Of a stretch of DNA of 64,000 bases, positions 43,229-53,412 are shown in pieces. The notes beneath the pieces are model-generated. The model was not told the origin of the DNA, searched no databases, and saw only the letters and a program-made list of their open reading frames with translations. Where the stretch lies: the NCBI RefSeq assembly GCF_900128475.1, contig NZ_LT635839.1, forward strand, positions 600,807 through 664,806, read 5' to 3'. Within the stretch, counting starts at the first letter, position 1. Each line of letters begins with the position of its first letter. Position numbers and translations under genes: made by a program. This stretch comes from Mediterranea massiliensis (GTDB taxonomy: Bacteria; Bacteroidota; Bacteroidia; Bacteroidales; Bacteroidaceae).

Positions 43229-44662
43229 ATGAAACGATTTCTAATTCTCATTTATTCATGTGTATTAGTAGTAATGGAGTGTGTGGCCCAAAGTCCGTTG
43301 CCAGCAAAAGAGAAAATGAGTTGGTGGCAGGATGCAAAGTTGGGGTTGTTTGTTCATTGGGGACCATATTGCTTGTATGGCGGTGTCTATAATGGATACA
43401 AACAACGTCGTGGAGGGGCTGAATGGATCATGAATCGATGTAAAATTCCTGTACGTGAATATCGTGCTAAGGCTACGACATTTAATCCTGTTCATTTTAA
43501 TGCCGACAGTTTGGTTTTGATGGCACGTAACGCTGGTATGAAATATATTGTTTTCACAACTAAACACCATGATGGTTTTGCTATGTTTCAGAGTGAAGCA
43601 AGTCCTTTCAATATTGTGGATTATACCCCTTTTCATCGAGATATTGTAGATGAAGTTGTGCAGGCTTGTCGCCGTTATCAAATGAAAATAGGTTTTTATT
43701 ATTCGCAATCTCAGGATTGGTGTAATGCGGGTGGAAGTACAGCCCGTAAACGGATGAATGAAGGATGGGATAATCCTGATTCTGTGGAAATTGATGAATA
43801 TACGCGTGTTCATGGTGGTGCATGGGATTGTTTGCAATATTCTGTTTCATTTGAGGATTACTTTTACCGTGTCGCGTTACCACAAATTCGTGAGTTACTT
43901 TCTCGCTATGGGAAGGATTTAGGGGTCATTTTCTTTGATACCCCACAACGTATTACTGATAAACAAGCTCAGGATATTATGGATGAATTAGCTAAATATC
44001 CGCATATAATTGTGAATGATCGGTTAAAACGTCCTAATTTTCCAGGGGATTATAAGACGCCTGAGGGGCGTGTACCTGCTGCAAAAGATGTTGATGGGGT
44101 ATATTGGGAAACATGTATGAATATCGGAAGTTCATGGGGATATAAGAGCTGGGAGAAGAACTGGAAATCTTCACGAGAGATAATCCGTAACCTGATAACG
44201 ATTGCGGCACGTGGAGGTAATTATTTGCTTAATGTTGGACCTGATGCTATGGGGAGCGTTCCTACCCAAGCCCGGCATTGTTTGGATGAATTAGGCGACT
44301 GGTTGGGCAGAAATGGTGAAGCTATTTATGGAACGCAACGGAGTAATCTCCATCCTTCATGGGGAGAATGTACCCGGAAAGATAATGCTAAGAATTCTGT
44401 ATTATACTTATGTGTGTTTGAGTGGCCATCTGATGGAAAATTGTGTTTGGAAGGTAATTTCGTGGCAAAACATGCTACCTTGTTAGTTGACGAAACTCCA
44501 TTGCCAGTAAATATGCGAAATAATTCGTTAGAAATCTTGTTGCCAAAGGAAATGCCTGATAACGTTGCTACCGTTATTCGTTTGGAGCTGGATGAAAAAC
44601 TGCCTGAAATAAGTTTGTCTTTAAACTCAGAGAAATTTTTTGAGATAGTGGATGAGAAATGA
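43229..44662 (+). CDS. GH29 alpha-L-fucosidase
   Basis: 477 residues with a signal peptide cut before QSPLP. Barrel motifs WWQDAKLGLFVHWGPYCLYG, YIVFTTKHHDGFAMFQS, KIGFYYSQSQDW and LGVIFFDTP, where the Asp aligned with the retaining nucleophile of GH29 is kept although the usual DG is DT. IAARGGNYLLNVGPDAMG is the standard late motif. A C-terminal beta sandwich follows. The enzyme should remove terminal alpha-L-fucose. It starts three bases after the beta-helix gene and is the last gene of the GH31-GH36-six-hairpin-beta-helix-GH29 operon. Confidence 0.9.
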   Translation: MKRFLILIYSCVLVVMECVAQSPLPAKEKMSWWQDAKLGLFVHWGPYCLYGGVYNGYKQRRGGAEWIMNRCKIPVREYRAKATTFNPVHFNADSLVLMARNAGMKYIVFTTKHHDGFAMFQSEASPFNIVDYTPFHRDIVDEVVQACRRYQMKIGFYYSQSQDWCNAGGSTARKRMNEGWDNPDSVEIDEYTRVHGGAWDCLQYSVSFEDYFYRVALPQIRELLSRYGKDLGVIFFDTPQRITDKQAQDIMDELAKYPHIIVNDRLKRPNFPGDYKTPEGRVPAAKDVDGVYWETCMNIGSSWGYKSWEKNWKSSREIIRNLITIAARGGNYLLNVGPDAMGSVPTQARHCLDELGDWLGRNGEAIYGTQRSNLHPSWGECTRKDNAKNSVLYLCVFEWPSDGKLCLEGNFVAKHATLLVDETPLPVNMRNNSLEILLPKEMPDNVATVIRLELDEKLPEISLSLNSEKFFEIVDEK

Positions 44663-45364
44663 TTGCTGCTGATGATAGTCTTTGAGTGAACTAATTTATT
44701 TGTCTGGTGAGATTTCATAATCAGGATATAGAACAAGGTCGTTATCTGTTATTATGATATTCTATAGATTATATAAGGATTCGATTAATTATATACAGGT
44801 AATTGCCGATTGGGCTTCTTTGTATCTTTAGGGTTCTCACGAAAGTAAGTTAGGCAGTTAATGTGGAGTAAATTCACCAATTAAGCAATTAAAATATGGC
44901 TAAAATACAAAATATTGATGCCTTGATTCTTATTAACGGTTGATAACTTTTTGTTTTTTGATGTATATTCACGGTAGCATGTGTCATAAAACTCCAAATA
45001 GTACATTGACCAATGGAACGGTTAAGTTCTGTTGATTGCTTGTACATAAATGGTTAATAATTTATGTGAATATGTAAATGTAATATTATTAGTGTGTTAT
45101 GGGCTGGTAAAGTAGTAATCTATTGATGATAGATTGAGAATGAAATATTTTCTATAAAATTTGAAGCAAATTTTAAAAGTGTTTTTTTATTAAAATGCTT
45201 TATTTGCGTTATGCCTTTGGAAATGTTTTAAATGTAGTATTAATGGATATTTAACTTAATTTATTGTATCATGAAAGACTCAAGAAGTGGCTAATAGCTG
45301 GGCTAATGTGACTGTAAAAGGCAATGACATTTTGCAGTAGACTAAGTTTTCTTAAAATCTAGTT
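44663..45364 (+). other. 700-bp AT-rich intergenic region ahead of SusC1
   Basis: No gene is seen on either strand. The only promoter candidate I find is TTG (44803-44805), 17 bases, TATCTTTA (44823-44830), which would give an untranslated leader of about 530 bases. A weaker TAAGTTTT lies at 45343-45350, near the SusC1 ATG. Such a long gap before a SusC gene is a natural place for binding sites of the hybrid regulator; I cannot identify them by eye. Confidence 0.4.
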
Positions 45365-48300
45365 ATGAAAATGTTTAAAAAAAATGTAATGGAAGAATGT
45401 AAATCAAAAATTTTAAAGATTCCTTGCCTGCTTTTGTTAATGTTAATGTTAGGACTGGAATTACAGGCACAAAGGCTGCAAGTAAAAGGAATTATTTTGG
45501 ATTCCAATGGCGAGAGTGTAATTGGGGCCTCTGTCGTATTGAAAGGGAATACAGCGGTGGGGACAATTTCAGATCTTAATGGAAATTTCACCTTGTCTGT
45601 TCCGAATGAGAATGCAACATTGGTTGTGTCTTTTATTGGAATGAAATCACAGGAAGTTAAAGCTAATTCGAAAAAGTTACTTCGTGTGGTATTGGAGGAT
45701 GATTCGCAGCAATTGGATGAAGTGATTGTTGTTGGTTATGGGCAGCAGAAGAAGGCAAGTGTAGTAGGTGCTATTACTCAGACTACTGGACAGGTATTGG
45801 AGCGTGCTGCAGGTATTACAGATATAGGTGCTGCCTTAACTGGTAATTTGCCGGGTGTTATTACAACTTCAGATAACGGTATGCCGGGTGGTGAAGAACC
45901 TAAGATAACGATTCGTGGTGCTAGTTCATGGAATAATAGTGATCCTTTAGTCTTGGTTGATGGGGTGGAACGTCCGATGAGTAGTGTAGACATGGCTTCT
46001 GTTGAGACTTTGTCTGTATTAAAGGACGCCTCCGCAACAGCTGTTTATGGTGTAAAAGGTGCTAACGGTGTAATTTTGATAACTACAAAGAGAGGTGCGG
46101 AAGGCAAAGCAAAAATAAATGTGTCGGCTAACGCTGTTATGAAGACACCTTCTCGTCTTCCAGACAAATTGGATTCTTATGACGCTTATATGGCACGTAA
46201 TATGATTATTGAACATGAATTGAATCTGAATCCTGACTCATGGAATGATATTCGTCCACAATCGTTTATAGATAATTTTAGAAATCAAACAACTGTAGAA
46301 CAACGAGAACGTTATCCGAATGTGGATTGGAAGGATGTACTTTTCAAAGACTTTGCTATGTCCTATAACGCTAATGTTAATATTAGTGGTGGCACGAAAG
46401 TTGTAAAATATTTCGCGTCAATGGACTATGTACATGAAGGAGACTTGTATCGTGAATTTAAAACAGGACGTGGTTATGATAATGGGTTTGGTTATGATCG
46501 TATTAATATGCGTACCAATCTAGACTTTAATATAACTAAAACCACAGTCTTTAAAGTAAGTTTGGCAGGGTCAAGTGGGCAAACTGAGCGTCCTTATTAT
46601 TATAGTAGTGCCACTAGTGGATCGGCAAGTAAACAAGCTGGAGCTTGGGCTGGTGTATATACCACACCACCGGATGTTTTTCTTCCTGTTTATAGTGACG
46701 GATCTTTAGGTTATTATCCATCTGATATTAATATGTATAATTCGGTGGATTTGATAGCTACAGGTGGAGCTGCTCAGCATACAACAACTAGAATTACGAC
46801 TGATTTTGTGTTGGAACAAAAATTGGATTTTATTACTAAGGGATTGAGCTTTAGGGGAATGATAGCTTGGGATAATACGTTTCAGGAAGATGATAGAGGA
46901 ATTAGTGAGCCTCAATCTAATAATGGATCCAACCAACGGAGAAAATATATAGATCCAGATACAGGAAATGTCACTTATCAATTCCCATTTGAAACTAATA
47001 ATCAATTTGATATGTATCCTATTTGGGACTGGGTTGTTGAGAGTGGTTCTGTAAATAATGGCGCAACTCGGCGTAGCCTGAATTATCAGTTACAATTGAA
47101 TTGGGCGCGCGATTTCGGGAAACATAGTGTGACAGCTATGGGGCTGTTTAGTCGTCAGGAGGTAGCTCAGGGTAGTGAGATTCCTCATTTCCGTGAAGAT
47201 TGGGCTTTCCGTACAACCTATGATTGGGCTGGGCGGTATTTTATTGAATACAATGGTGCTTATAATGGTTCAGAGAAATTCAGCAAGGACAATCGTTTTG
47301 CCTTTTTTAACTCTGGCGCTATTGGTTGGATGATTAGTGAAGAACCATTTATGGCTTTTTTAAGAGAGAAGAAGATCTTGGATATGATGAAAATAAGGGT
47401 ATCTTACGGTGAAATTGGTGATGATAATATTAGTGGCAGATGGCTTTTTCAAGATCAGTGGGCATATAATAGCAGTTGGCAGGCTTATATGGATCCAACA
47501 AAGAGAGGTGGTAAGAGCCCTTATAGCTGGTATAGGGAATCGGTTATAGGAAATGACGATGTTCATTGGGAAAAAGTAAGAAAACTAAATTTAGGTATTG
47601 ATTATGCATTGTTGGATGGTTTGTTCGCTGGTAGTATTGAAGTGTTCCGTGATAAGCGTTCGGATATCTTGATTAATGGTTCTAGTCGAGCTGTCCCTTC
47701 CTATTTTGGAGCAACGCCAGCCACAATTAATAAGGGTAAAGTAAATACCAAAGGTTATGAGTTGGAATTACGTTTTAACAAGAAATTGGAGAATGGAATG
47801 CGTTTGTGGGCTAATATGAGCATGACACATGCCGAAAATAAGGTAATTGTAAAAGATGATATGCCTCTTTTACCGAGTTATCGTCAAGCTGCAGGTTATC
47901 CTATGGGGCAAGGACGTTATTATTTGGATGATGGATTTATTGGTTCATATGATGAATTATATGGAAGTCCTAAGCATGATTCTAATAATGAAAGTCGTAT
48001 TCCAGGTGATTATTACATTATAGATTTCAATGGTGATGGAGTGATAAATCAGGATGATCAGGCACCGTATGGACATCCTACTACTCCACAAAATACTTAT
48101 AATACGACTATTGGCTTTGAATGGAAAGGCTTCAGTTGTTTTGCTCAATTTTATGGTGTGAACAATGTAAGTCGAGCTGTACAATTGAATTGTTTCAATA
48201 ATCGTTATAATGTAGTGTTTGATACAGGTACTTGGTGGGCTGAGGCTGGAAACTCTGCAGATTTTGTAACTCCCCGTTGGTTGACTAAGCCGGTAGCTGC

Positions 48301-48556
48301 TTACAATGGGACCCAGTATGTATATGATGCTTCTTTTATACGTTTGAAAAACGTGGAAGTTTCTTATACATTTAAAAATAATTGGACCCGTCAGATTGGT
48401 GTTTCCAATTTACGACTTTTCATTAGCGGTAATAATTTGTGGATGTGGTCACGTATGCCTGATGATCGTGAAGGTAATTTCACAGGTGCAAGTACAAGTT
48501 CTGGAGCTTATCCTATTATGAAACGTGTAAATCTGGGCGTGAAATTTTCATTATAA
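45365..48556 (+). CDS. SusC/RagA TonB-dependent outer-membrane transporter (SusC1)
   Basis: 1063 residues. Signal peptide ending LELQA before QRLQV. A carboxypeptidase-regulatory-like beta domain follows (VKGIILDSNGESVIGASVVL and GTISDLNGNFTLSVP). Next come the DEVIVVGYGQQKKASVVGAI TonB-box/plug start, the plug (ALTGNLPGVI, PLVLVDGVERPMSSVD, DASATAVYGVKGANGVI) and a large barrel ending in LGVKFSL. It imports oligosaccharides across the outer membrane with SusD1, whose gene begins 14 bases later. This is the first gene of a six-gene operon ending at the terminator at 58039. Confidence 0.96.
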   Translation: MKMFKKNVMEECKSKILKIPCLLLLMLMLGLELQAQRLQVKGIILDSNGESVIGASVVLKGNTAVGTISDLNGNFTLSVPNENATLVVSFIGMKSQEVKANSKKLLRVVLEDDSQQLDEVIVVGYGQQKKASVVGAITQTTGQVLERAAGITDIGAALTGNLPGVITTSDNGMPGGEEPKITIRGASSWNNSDPLVLVDGVERPMSSVDMASVETLSVLKDASATAVYGVKGANGVILITTKRGAEGKAKINVSANAVMKTPSRLPDKLDSYDAYMARNMIIEHELNLNPDSWNDIRPQSFIDNFRNQTTVEQRERYPNVDWKDVLFKDFAMSYNANVNISGGTKVVKYFASMDYVHEGDLYREFKTGRGYDNGFGYDRINMRTNLDFNITKTTVFKVSLAGSSGQTERPYYYSSATSGSASKQAGAWAGVYTTPPDVFLPVYSDGSLGYYPSDINMYNSVDLIATGGAAQHTTTRITTDFVLEQKLDFITKGLSFRGMIAWDNTFQEDDRGISEPQSNNGSNQRRKYIDPDTGNVTYQFPFETNNQFDMYPIWDWVVESGSVNNGATRRSLNYQLQLNWARDFGKHSVTAMGLFSRQEVAQGSEIPHFREDWAFRTTYDWAGRYFIEYNGAYNGSEKFSKDNRFAFFNSGAIGWMISEEPFMAFLREKKILDMMKIRVSYGEIGDDNISGRWLFQDQWAYNSSWQAYMDPTKRGGKSPYSWYRESVIGNDDVHWEKVRKLNLGIDYALLDGLFAGSIEVFRDKRSDILINGSSRAVPSYFGATPATINKGKVNTKGYELELRFNKKLENGMRLWANMSMTHAENKVIVKDDMPLLPSYRQAAGYPMGQGRYYLDDGFIGSYDELYGSPKHDSNNESRIPGDYYIIDFNGDGVINQDDQAPYGHPTTPQNTYNTTIGFEWKGFSCFAQFYGVNNVSRAVQLNCFNNRYNVVFDTGTWWAEAGNSADFVTPRWLTKPVAAYNGTQYVYDASFIRLKNVEVSYTFKNNWTRQIGVSNLRLFISGNNLWMWSRMPDDREGNFTGASTSSGAYPIMKRVNLGVKFSL

Positions 48557-48570
48557 TTAAAAATGTAATT

Positions 48571-50535
48571 ATGGAGATAAAAAGATTATTAACTAGATCA
48601 TTATATGTGTTTTCGTTCGCCTGTTCTTCCATTGTTTTCAGTGGGTGTACGGCATATTTGGACAGGGAGGTAGATGCTATAGTCTCAAGTGATGACGCTT
48701 TTAAGAATTTCTTCAATTTCCAAGGATATATTGAAGAAATGTATAATGCTATACCTGATAAGCAGAAAGCAGGAGGAGGTACTGCAGATCATAATTTCGG
48801 TGAAGATGAGATTCAAAATGTCAGTTGGGGTGATAGTAAAATTACGAATCAATTTGATTTGGGTAATTTCCGGCAGTGGTTGAATGATAATCAAACTTGG
48901 CTTTATAACTCAAAATCGGATCCGACACGACTTGACGGACATAATAAGGTACGTTTGCAGGCCTTGTGGCAAAATGCTTGGTATTGTATACGTAAGGCAA
49001 ACCTAGGGTTGGAGAATCTGGACAAGTTGGTGGATGCAACTCAAGAAGAACGGGATTTGATTGAAGGTCAATTATATTTCTTTCGTGCTTGGTGGCATGA
49101 AGAAATGATACAATGGGTAGGTGGTTTACCCTATGTCGATAGAACATTTGGTCCTTCTGAAGAATTGAAATTACCTCGTTTGTCGTATCAAGAGTGTGCA
49201 GATCGATGCGCTGCTGATTTTCGTCGTGCGGCCGATTTATTGCCAATTAATTGGGATGACACAGAGGTTGGAAAAAATACTTTGGGAAAGAATGACCTTC
49301 GTATAAATAAGATTATGGCTTTGGGTTATCTTGGTAGGGTCTATTTATGGGCTGCGAGTCCTTTGATGGAACATGGAGCCCAACTTGGAGGAGCAAAGAC
49401 TTACGATTATAATAAGGATTATGCTAAGAAAGCTGCTGAAGCATTTGGGGAATTGTTGACATTGGTCGAAAGTGGTCAAACCCAGTATGCGCTGGCTGAA
49501 TTTAAATATGATAATATTTATGATCATGAGAAATCTAAGTCTGCGGCAAATTGTTATACGGATGTCTTTTATACTCTTAAGCAGAATTGGAAAATGCCAG
49601 GTGCTACTGAAGCCATTTTTAGAGGATTGTTGAGCTCAAATAATACAAGTTTATGGGGATTTGTAACTCAATATGGTCCTAAAATGAATGGTTTAGGTGT
49701 CAGAGGTAATAACATAAAAATGCCTACTGCTAATTATGTGAATTATTATGGTATGGCTAATGGACTTCCATTGGATGATCCTAATTCAGGTTTTGATAAA
49801 GAACATCCTTTTAAGGGACGGGATCCTCGTTTTTATCATGATTTTATGTTTGATGGTTTTAAATACTTAAATAAGAATTTGACAGAGGATAATCCGGATT
49901 ATGATTTCAGATATTGTACATTGAGTACAAATGGAAAGATGAGGGATGTTGTGCTTGGAAGTCGTACAGGTTATTTTATTCATAAATTAGTGCCTCATAC
50001 AGCAAATAAACATGATTTGGCTTATACGGATGCTCAAGCCTTTCAAACGAATGCTTCCTATATGCGTTTAGCTGATATTTATCTAATGTATGCAGAAGCT
50101 GGTGCTGCTATCAGCGGTGCCTCCTATAAAGCTAGTAATTTTAGCAAAACAGCTGAAGAGGCTATTAATGTTATTCGAGATCGTTGTGGAGCGGGCCATG
50201 TTGCTGCGTCTTATGTAAGTGATCCGCATAAATTTATGGATGAAGTTCGTCGTGAAAGGGCTGTAGAATTATCATTCGAAGGTTTTCGTTTTAACGATTT
50301 GCAACGATGGCTACTTTTGACAGAGTACCCTTATAATATTAAAACATCTCAAGAATTTGATCGTTTAGAGGATGATGATTTCTTTGAAAATAATGATCCT
50401 CGTAATGCTCGTGTTGCCAATTGGAGGGAAGAAGTAATTCTTAAACGTGTATATGGAGTAAAGCATTACTGGCTTCCTCTTCCTAATGATGATGTGTATT
50501 TGTATCCGGAATTCCCACAAAATCCTGGCTGGTAA
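48571..50535 (+). CDS. SusD/RagB surface glycan-binding lipoprotein (SusD1)
   Basis: 654 residues. Lipoprotein signal with SGC (mature Cys about 26), then the all-helical TPR-like SusD fold: NAWYCIRKANLGLENLDKLV, LIEGQLYFFRAWWHEEMIQW and PYVDRTFGP. Late motifs are YMRLADIYLMYAEAGA and FMDEVRRERAVELSFEGFRF with NDLQRW, and PNDDVYLYPEFPQNPGW ends the protein. It caps the SusC1 barrel at the cell surface. It is longer than usual SusD proteins (about 550), so extra loops may be present. Confidence 0.95.
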   Translation: MEIKRLLTRSLYVFSFACSSIVFSGCTAYLDREVDAIVSSDDAFKNFFNFQGYIEEMYNAIPDKQKAGGGTADHNFGEDEIQNVSWGDSKITNQFDLGNFRQWLNDNQTWLYNSKSDPTRLDGHNKVRLQALWQNAWYCIRKANLGLENLDKLVDATQEERDLIEGQLYFFRAWWHEEMIQWVGGLPYVDRTFGPSEELKLPRLSYQECADRCAADFRRAADLLPINWDDTEVGKNTLGKNDLRINKIMALGYLGRVYLWAASPLMEHGAQLGGAKTYDYNKDYAKKAAEAFGELLTLVESGQTQYALAEFKYDNIYDHEKSKSAANCYTDVFYTLKQNWKMPGATEAIFRGLLSSNNTSLWGFVTQYGPKMNGLGVRGNNIKMPTANYVNYYGMANGLPLDDPNSGFDKEHPFKGRDPRFYHDFMFDGFKYLNKNLTEDNPDYDFRYCTLSTNGKMRDVVLGSRTGYFIHKLVPHTANKHDLAYTDAQAFQTNASYMRLADIYLMYAEAGAAISGASYKASNFSKTAEEAINVIRDRCGAGHVAASYVSDPHKFMDEVRRERAVELSFEGFRFNDLQRWLLLTEYPYNIKTSQEFDRLEDDDFFENNDPRNARVANWREEVILKRVYGVKHYWLPLPNDDVYLYPEFPQNPGW

Positions 50536-50561
50536 TGTATTAACTATAAAAGTGAACAGAA

Positions 50562-53393
50562 ATGAAACATATACATAAAAAACTTCTTTCATTATCTTTG
50601 TTGTTGGTATCTGCATGGAATCCAATAGGAGCTCAAAGTAGCAATGAGTTGATAGGAGATTCATTGGTGATTCCTGATAATAAAGAAGTGCAAATTGCTT
50701 ATCGTAAAATAGCATCTAAAGATCGATTGGGAGGTGTATCGGTTGTTAATGTAGAAGATTTGATGAAGAAGAATTATTATACTGGTACATTGGACAATAT
50801 GCAGGCATTTGTAGGTGGTTGGCATAATAGCCTTCTTTGGGGGTTAAATGACTATTTAGCTTTGGTTGATGGTGCGCCACGTGATTTGAGTTCTGTGAAG
50901 CCTGATGAAATCGAAAGTATTACTTTTTTAAAGGGAGCTCAAGCCGTGGTACTTTATGGTAGTCGTGCTGCTGAAGGTGCTATTCTTGTAACAACCAAGC
51001 GTGGTAAGGTTTCTTCATTGAAGATTGATGTACGTGCTAATACTGGTTGGAATGTGGCTAAAGCTTATCCAGAATATTTAGGTTCTGCTGAATATATGAC
51101 GCTTTATAATGAAGCTCTTCAGAATGATGGATTAGAACCAAAGTATGGTGCTGATGAGATTTATTATTCGAGTACGGGGATAAATCCTTATCGTTATCCG
51201 AATGTTGATTTCTATTCGTCGGATTACATCCAGAAAGCTTATAATCGGTCGGATGTTACGGCAGAACTTATGGCTGGAAGTGAACGTGCTCGCTTTTATG
51301 CGAACATTAGTTATTTTAATAATGGCAGTCAAATGAATTTTGGCCAAGGTAAATATAATCGGAATGATCGGTTTAGTGTGCGTGGTAATGTTGATGTGAA
51401 TATCAATGAGTTTGTTTCGGCTTATGTTAATTCTAACGTTTCTTTTGCTAATTCAAAAGGTACCGTCGGAGGAAATTATTGGGAGTTGGCATCGACATTC
51501 CGCCCTAACCGTATATCTCCTTTGATTCCGCTTAGTATGATTGATCCTAATGCTACAGCTGTATGGGAATTGTTAAAGACTTCCAATAATATTATTGATG
51601 GAAAATATTTCTTGGCAGGAACCCAGCAGGATTTGACAAATGTTTTTGCCGATTATTATGCTGCTGGTAAGAGTAGTTCTACGAAACGTAATCTTCAATT
51701 TGATGCGGGTGTAAACATTGATTTAGGAAAAGTGCTAAATGGCTTATCATTTCATACACAATTCTCGATGGATTATGCCACTTCCTATAATACGAAGTAC
51801 GATCGAAAATATGCAACTTTTATTCCTACTTGGGGAAATTACAATGGCCAGGATATGATTATTGGTATAGAAAAGAGTGCTACTAATGATGAAAATTCTG
51901 GGAAACAGAATATTAGTGGTAGTGTATCGGACCGAACTGTGTCCTTAAATGCACATTTTGATTATAATCGAGTATTTGATGGAGGGCATCAACTGGATGC
52001 AATGTTATTAGTTAGCGGTTTCCAGCAGACATTTTCGGGGGAATATCACCGAACTTGTAATGCAAATCTTGGTATCCAAGCGTCATATAATTACCAACAT
52101 AAATATTATGCAGAGTTTGGTGGTTCTTTGATCCATTCAGCTCGTTTGGCAGAGGGACATCGTAATGCTTTTTCTCCATCATTGACTATTGGATGGAATC
52201 TGGCAGAAGAAGACTTCTTGAAAGGTTCTGCTGTAGATGAGTTGATGATTAGTGCAAGTGGTAGTATTCTGAATACAGATATAGGTATTGATTATTATAT
52301 GTATAAAGGAGGTTATAATTTAGCTGGCTCTAGTTGGGGATGGTATGATGGTGGTAGCATGAAGTTGAGTTATGCTTTACGAGGAAGTAATGAGGATCTG
52401 ACATTTATTAAACGAAAGGAATTCTCTACAAATATTCGAACTTCTTTGTGGAATCGTACATTGACAGCTGATGCTTCTTTTTTCATTAATTCCCTTGAAG
52501 GAAGTATCATACAATCTTCTAATCTATTCCCAAGTTATTTTGATTATTCAGATGAGCAAAATATTCTTCCTTATATTAATTATAATAATGATCGTAGAAT
52601 GGGATTTGACTTCTCGTTGAATTATAATACTCGTTTGGGTGAAGTGGATTTCTCAGCAGGTATCAATGGTACGTATTATGTAACGAAAGCAACTCGTAGA
52701 GACGATAGTAATTATGAATATACTTATCAATATCGCCAAGGTAAAGAACTGAGTACTATCTGGGGGTATGAATGTTTGGGATTCTTTAACACGGAGGATG
52801 AAATAGCCTCTGCTCCTTCTCAGACTACTTTGGGTGGAGGACTCCCTAAGCCTGGTGATTTGAGATATAAAGATCAGAATAATGATAATGTGATTGATTC
52901 AAAAGACCAGGTTGCTTTGGGGCAATCTAATTCACCTTTTACGATGGGACTTAATTTGACAGCTAAGTATAAGAACTTCACCTTGTTTGTATTGGGCACT
53001 GGATATATAGGTGGGCAATTCCTTAAGAATAATCAAAATTATTATTGGATATCTGGTGAAGATAAATATTCAAAAGTAGTGCGTGGACGTTGGACACCTG
53101 AAACGGCAGCAACAGCTACATATCCGCGTCTGACCACAGGTAATGGAAATAATAATTTTACGAGTTCAACATTTTGGTTATGCAATAAGAGTCGTTTTGA
53201 TATAGCTAAAATTCAGTTGACATATGATCTCCCTAAGAAAATGCTGCGTGGGAAGCTAATTAAAGATCTTTCTGCTTATGTGAGTGGAGCGAACTTATTG
53301 ACTATTTCGAAGGAACGTGAACATTTTGAAACTAATATAGGTTCAGCGCCTCAAACTCGTTTTTATAATTTGGGTATAAAAGCAACTTTCTAA
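50562..53393 (+). CDS. SusC-type TonB-dependent transporter lacking the N-terminal beta domain (SusC2)
   Basis: 943 residues. Signal peptide cut before QSSNE. No carboxypeptidase-regulatory-like domain and no DEVVVVGYG segment: the mature protein goes almost directly to EVQIAYRKIASKDRLGGVSV and the plug (TLDNMQAFVGG, YLALVDGAPRDLSSVKPDEI, GAQAVVLYGSRAAEGAILVT). The barrel follows and ends YNLGIKATF. This is a distinct, recurring SusC subgroup, not a truncation, since signal, plug and barrel are complete. It pairs with SusD2, encoded 19 bases downstream. Confidence 0.92.
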   Translation: MKHIHKKLLSLSLLLVSAWNPIGAQSSNELIGDSLVIPDNKEVQIAYRKIASKDRLGGVSVVNVEDLMKKNYYTGTLDNMQAFVGGWHNSLLWGLNDYLALVDGAPRDLSSVKPDEIESITFLKGAQAVVLYGSRAAEGAILVTTKRGKVSSLKIDVRANTGWNVAKAYPEYLGSAEYMTLYNEALQNDGLEPKYGADEIYYSSTGINPYRYPNVDFYSSDYIQKAYNRSDVTAELMAGSERARFYANISYFNNGSQMNFGQGKYNRNDRFSVRGNVDVNINEFVSAYVNSNVSFANSKGTVGGNYWELASTFRPNRISPLIPLSMIDPNATAVWELLKTSNNIIDGKYFLAGTQQDLTNVFADYYAAGKSSSTKRNLQFDAGVNIDLGKVLNGLSFHTQFSMDYATSYNTKYDRKYATFIPTWGNYNGQDMIIGIEKSATNDENSGKQNISGSVSDRTVSLNAHFDYNRVFDGGHQLDAMLLVSGFQQTFSGEYHRTCNANLGIQASYNYQHKYYAEFGGSLIHSARLAEGHRNAFSPSLTIGWNLAEEDFLKGSAVDELMISASGSILNTDIGIDYYMYKGGYNLAGSSWGWYDGGSMKLSYALRGSNEDLTFIKRKEFSTNIRTSLWNRTLTADASFFINSLEGSIIQSSNLFPSYFDYSDEQNILPYINYNNDRRMGFDFSLNYNTRLGEVDFSAGINGTYYVTKATRRDDSNYEYTYQYRQGKELSTIWGYECLGFFNTEDEIASAPSQTTLGGGLPKPGDLRYKDQNNDNVIDSKDQVALGQSNSPFTMGLNLTAKYKNFTLFVLGTGYIGGQFLKNNQNYYWISGEDKYSKVVRGRWTPETAATATYPRLTTGNGNNNFTSSTFWLCNKSRFDIAKIQLTYDLPKKMLRGKLIKDLSAYVSGANLLTISKEREHFETNIGSAPQTRFYNLGIKATF

Positions 53394-53412
53394 ATCAAAA
53401 ACTACAAGAAAT

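Noticed and set aside
43913..43960. GH29 nucleophile loss (DG changed to DT)
   Set aside because: The aspartate itself is kept in IFFDTP. The following residue varies in the family, so inactivity is not supported.
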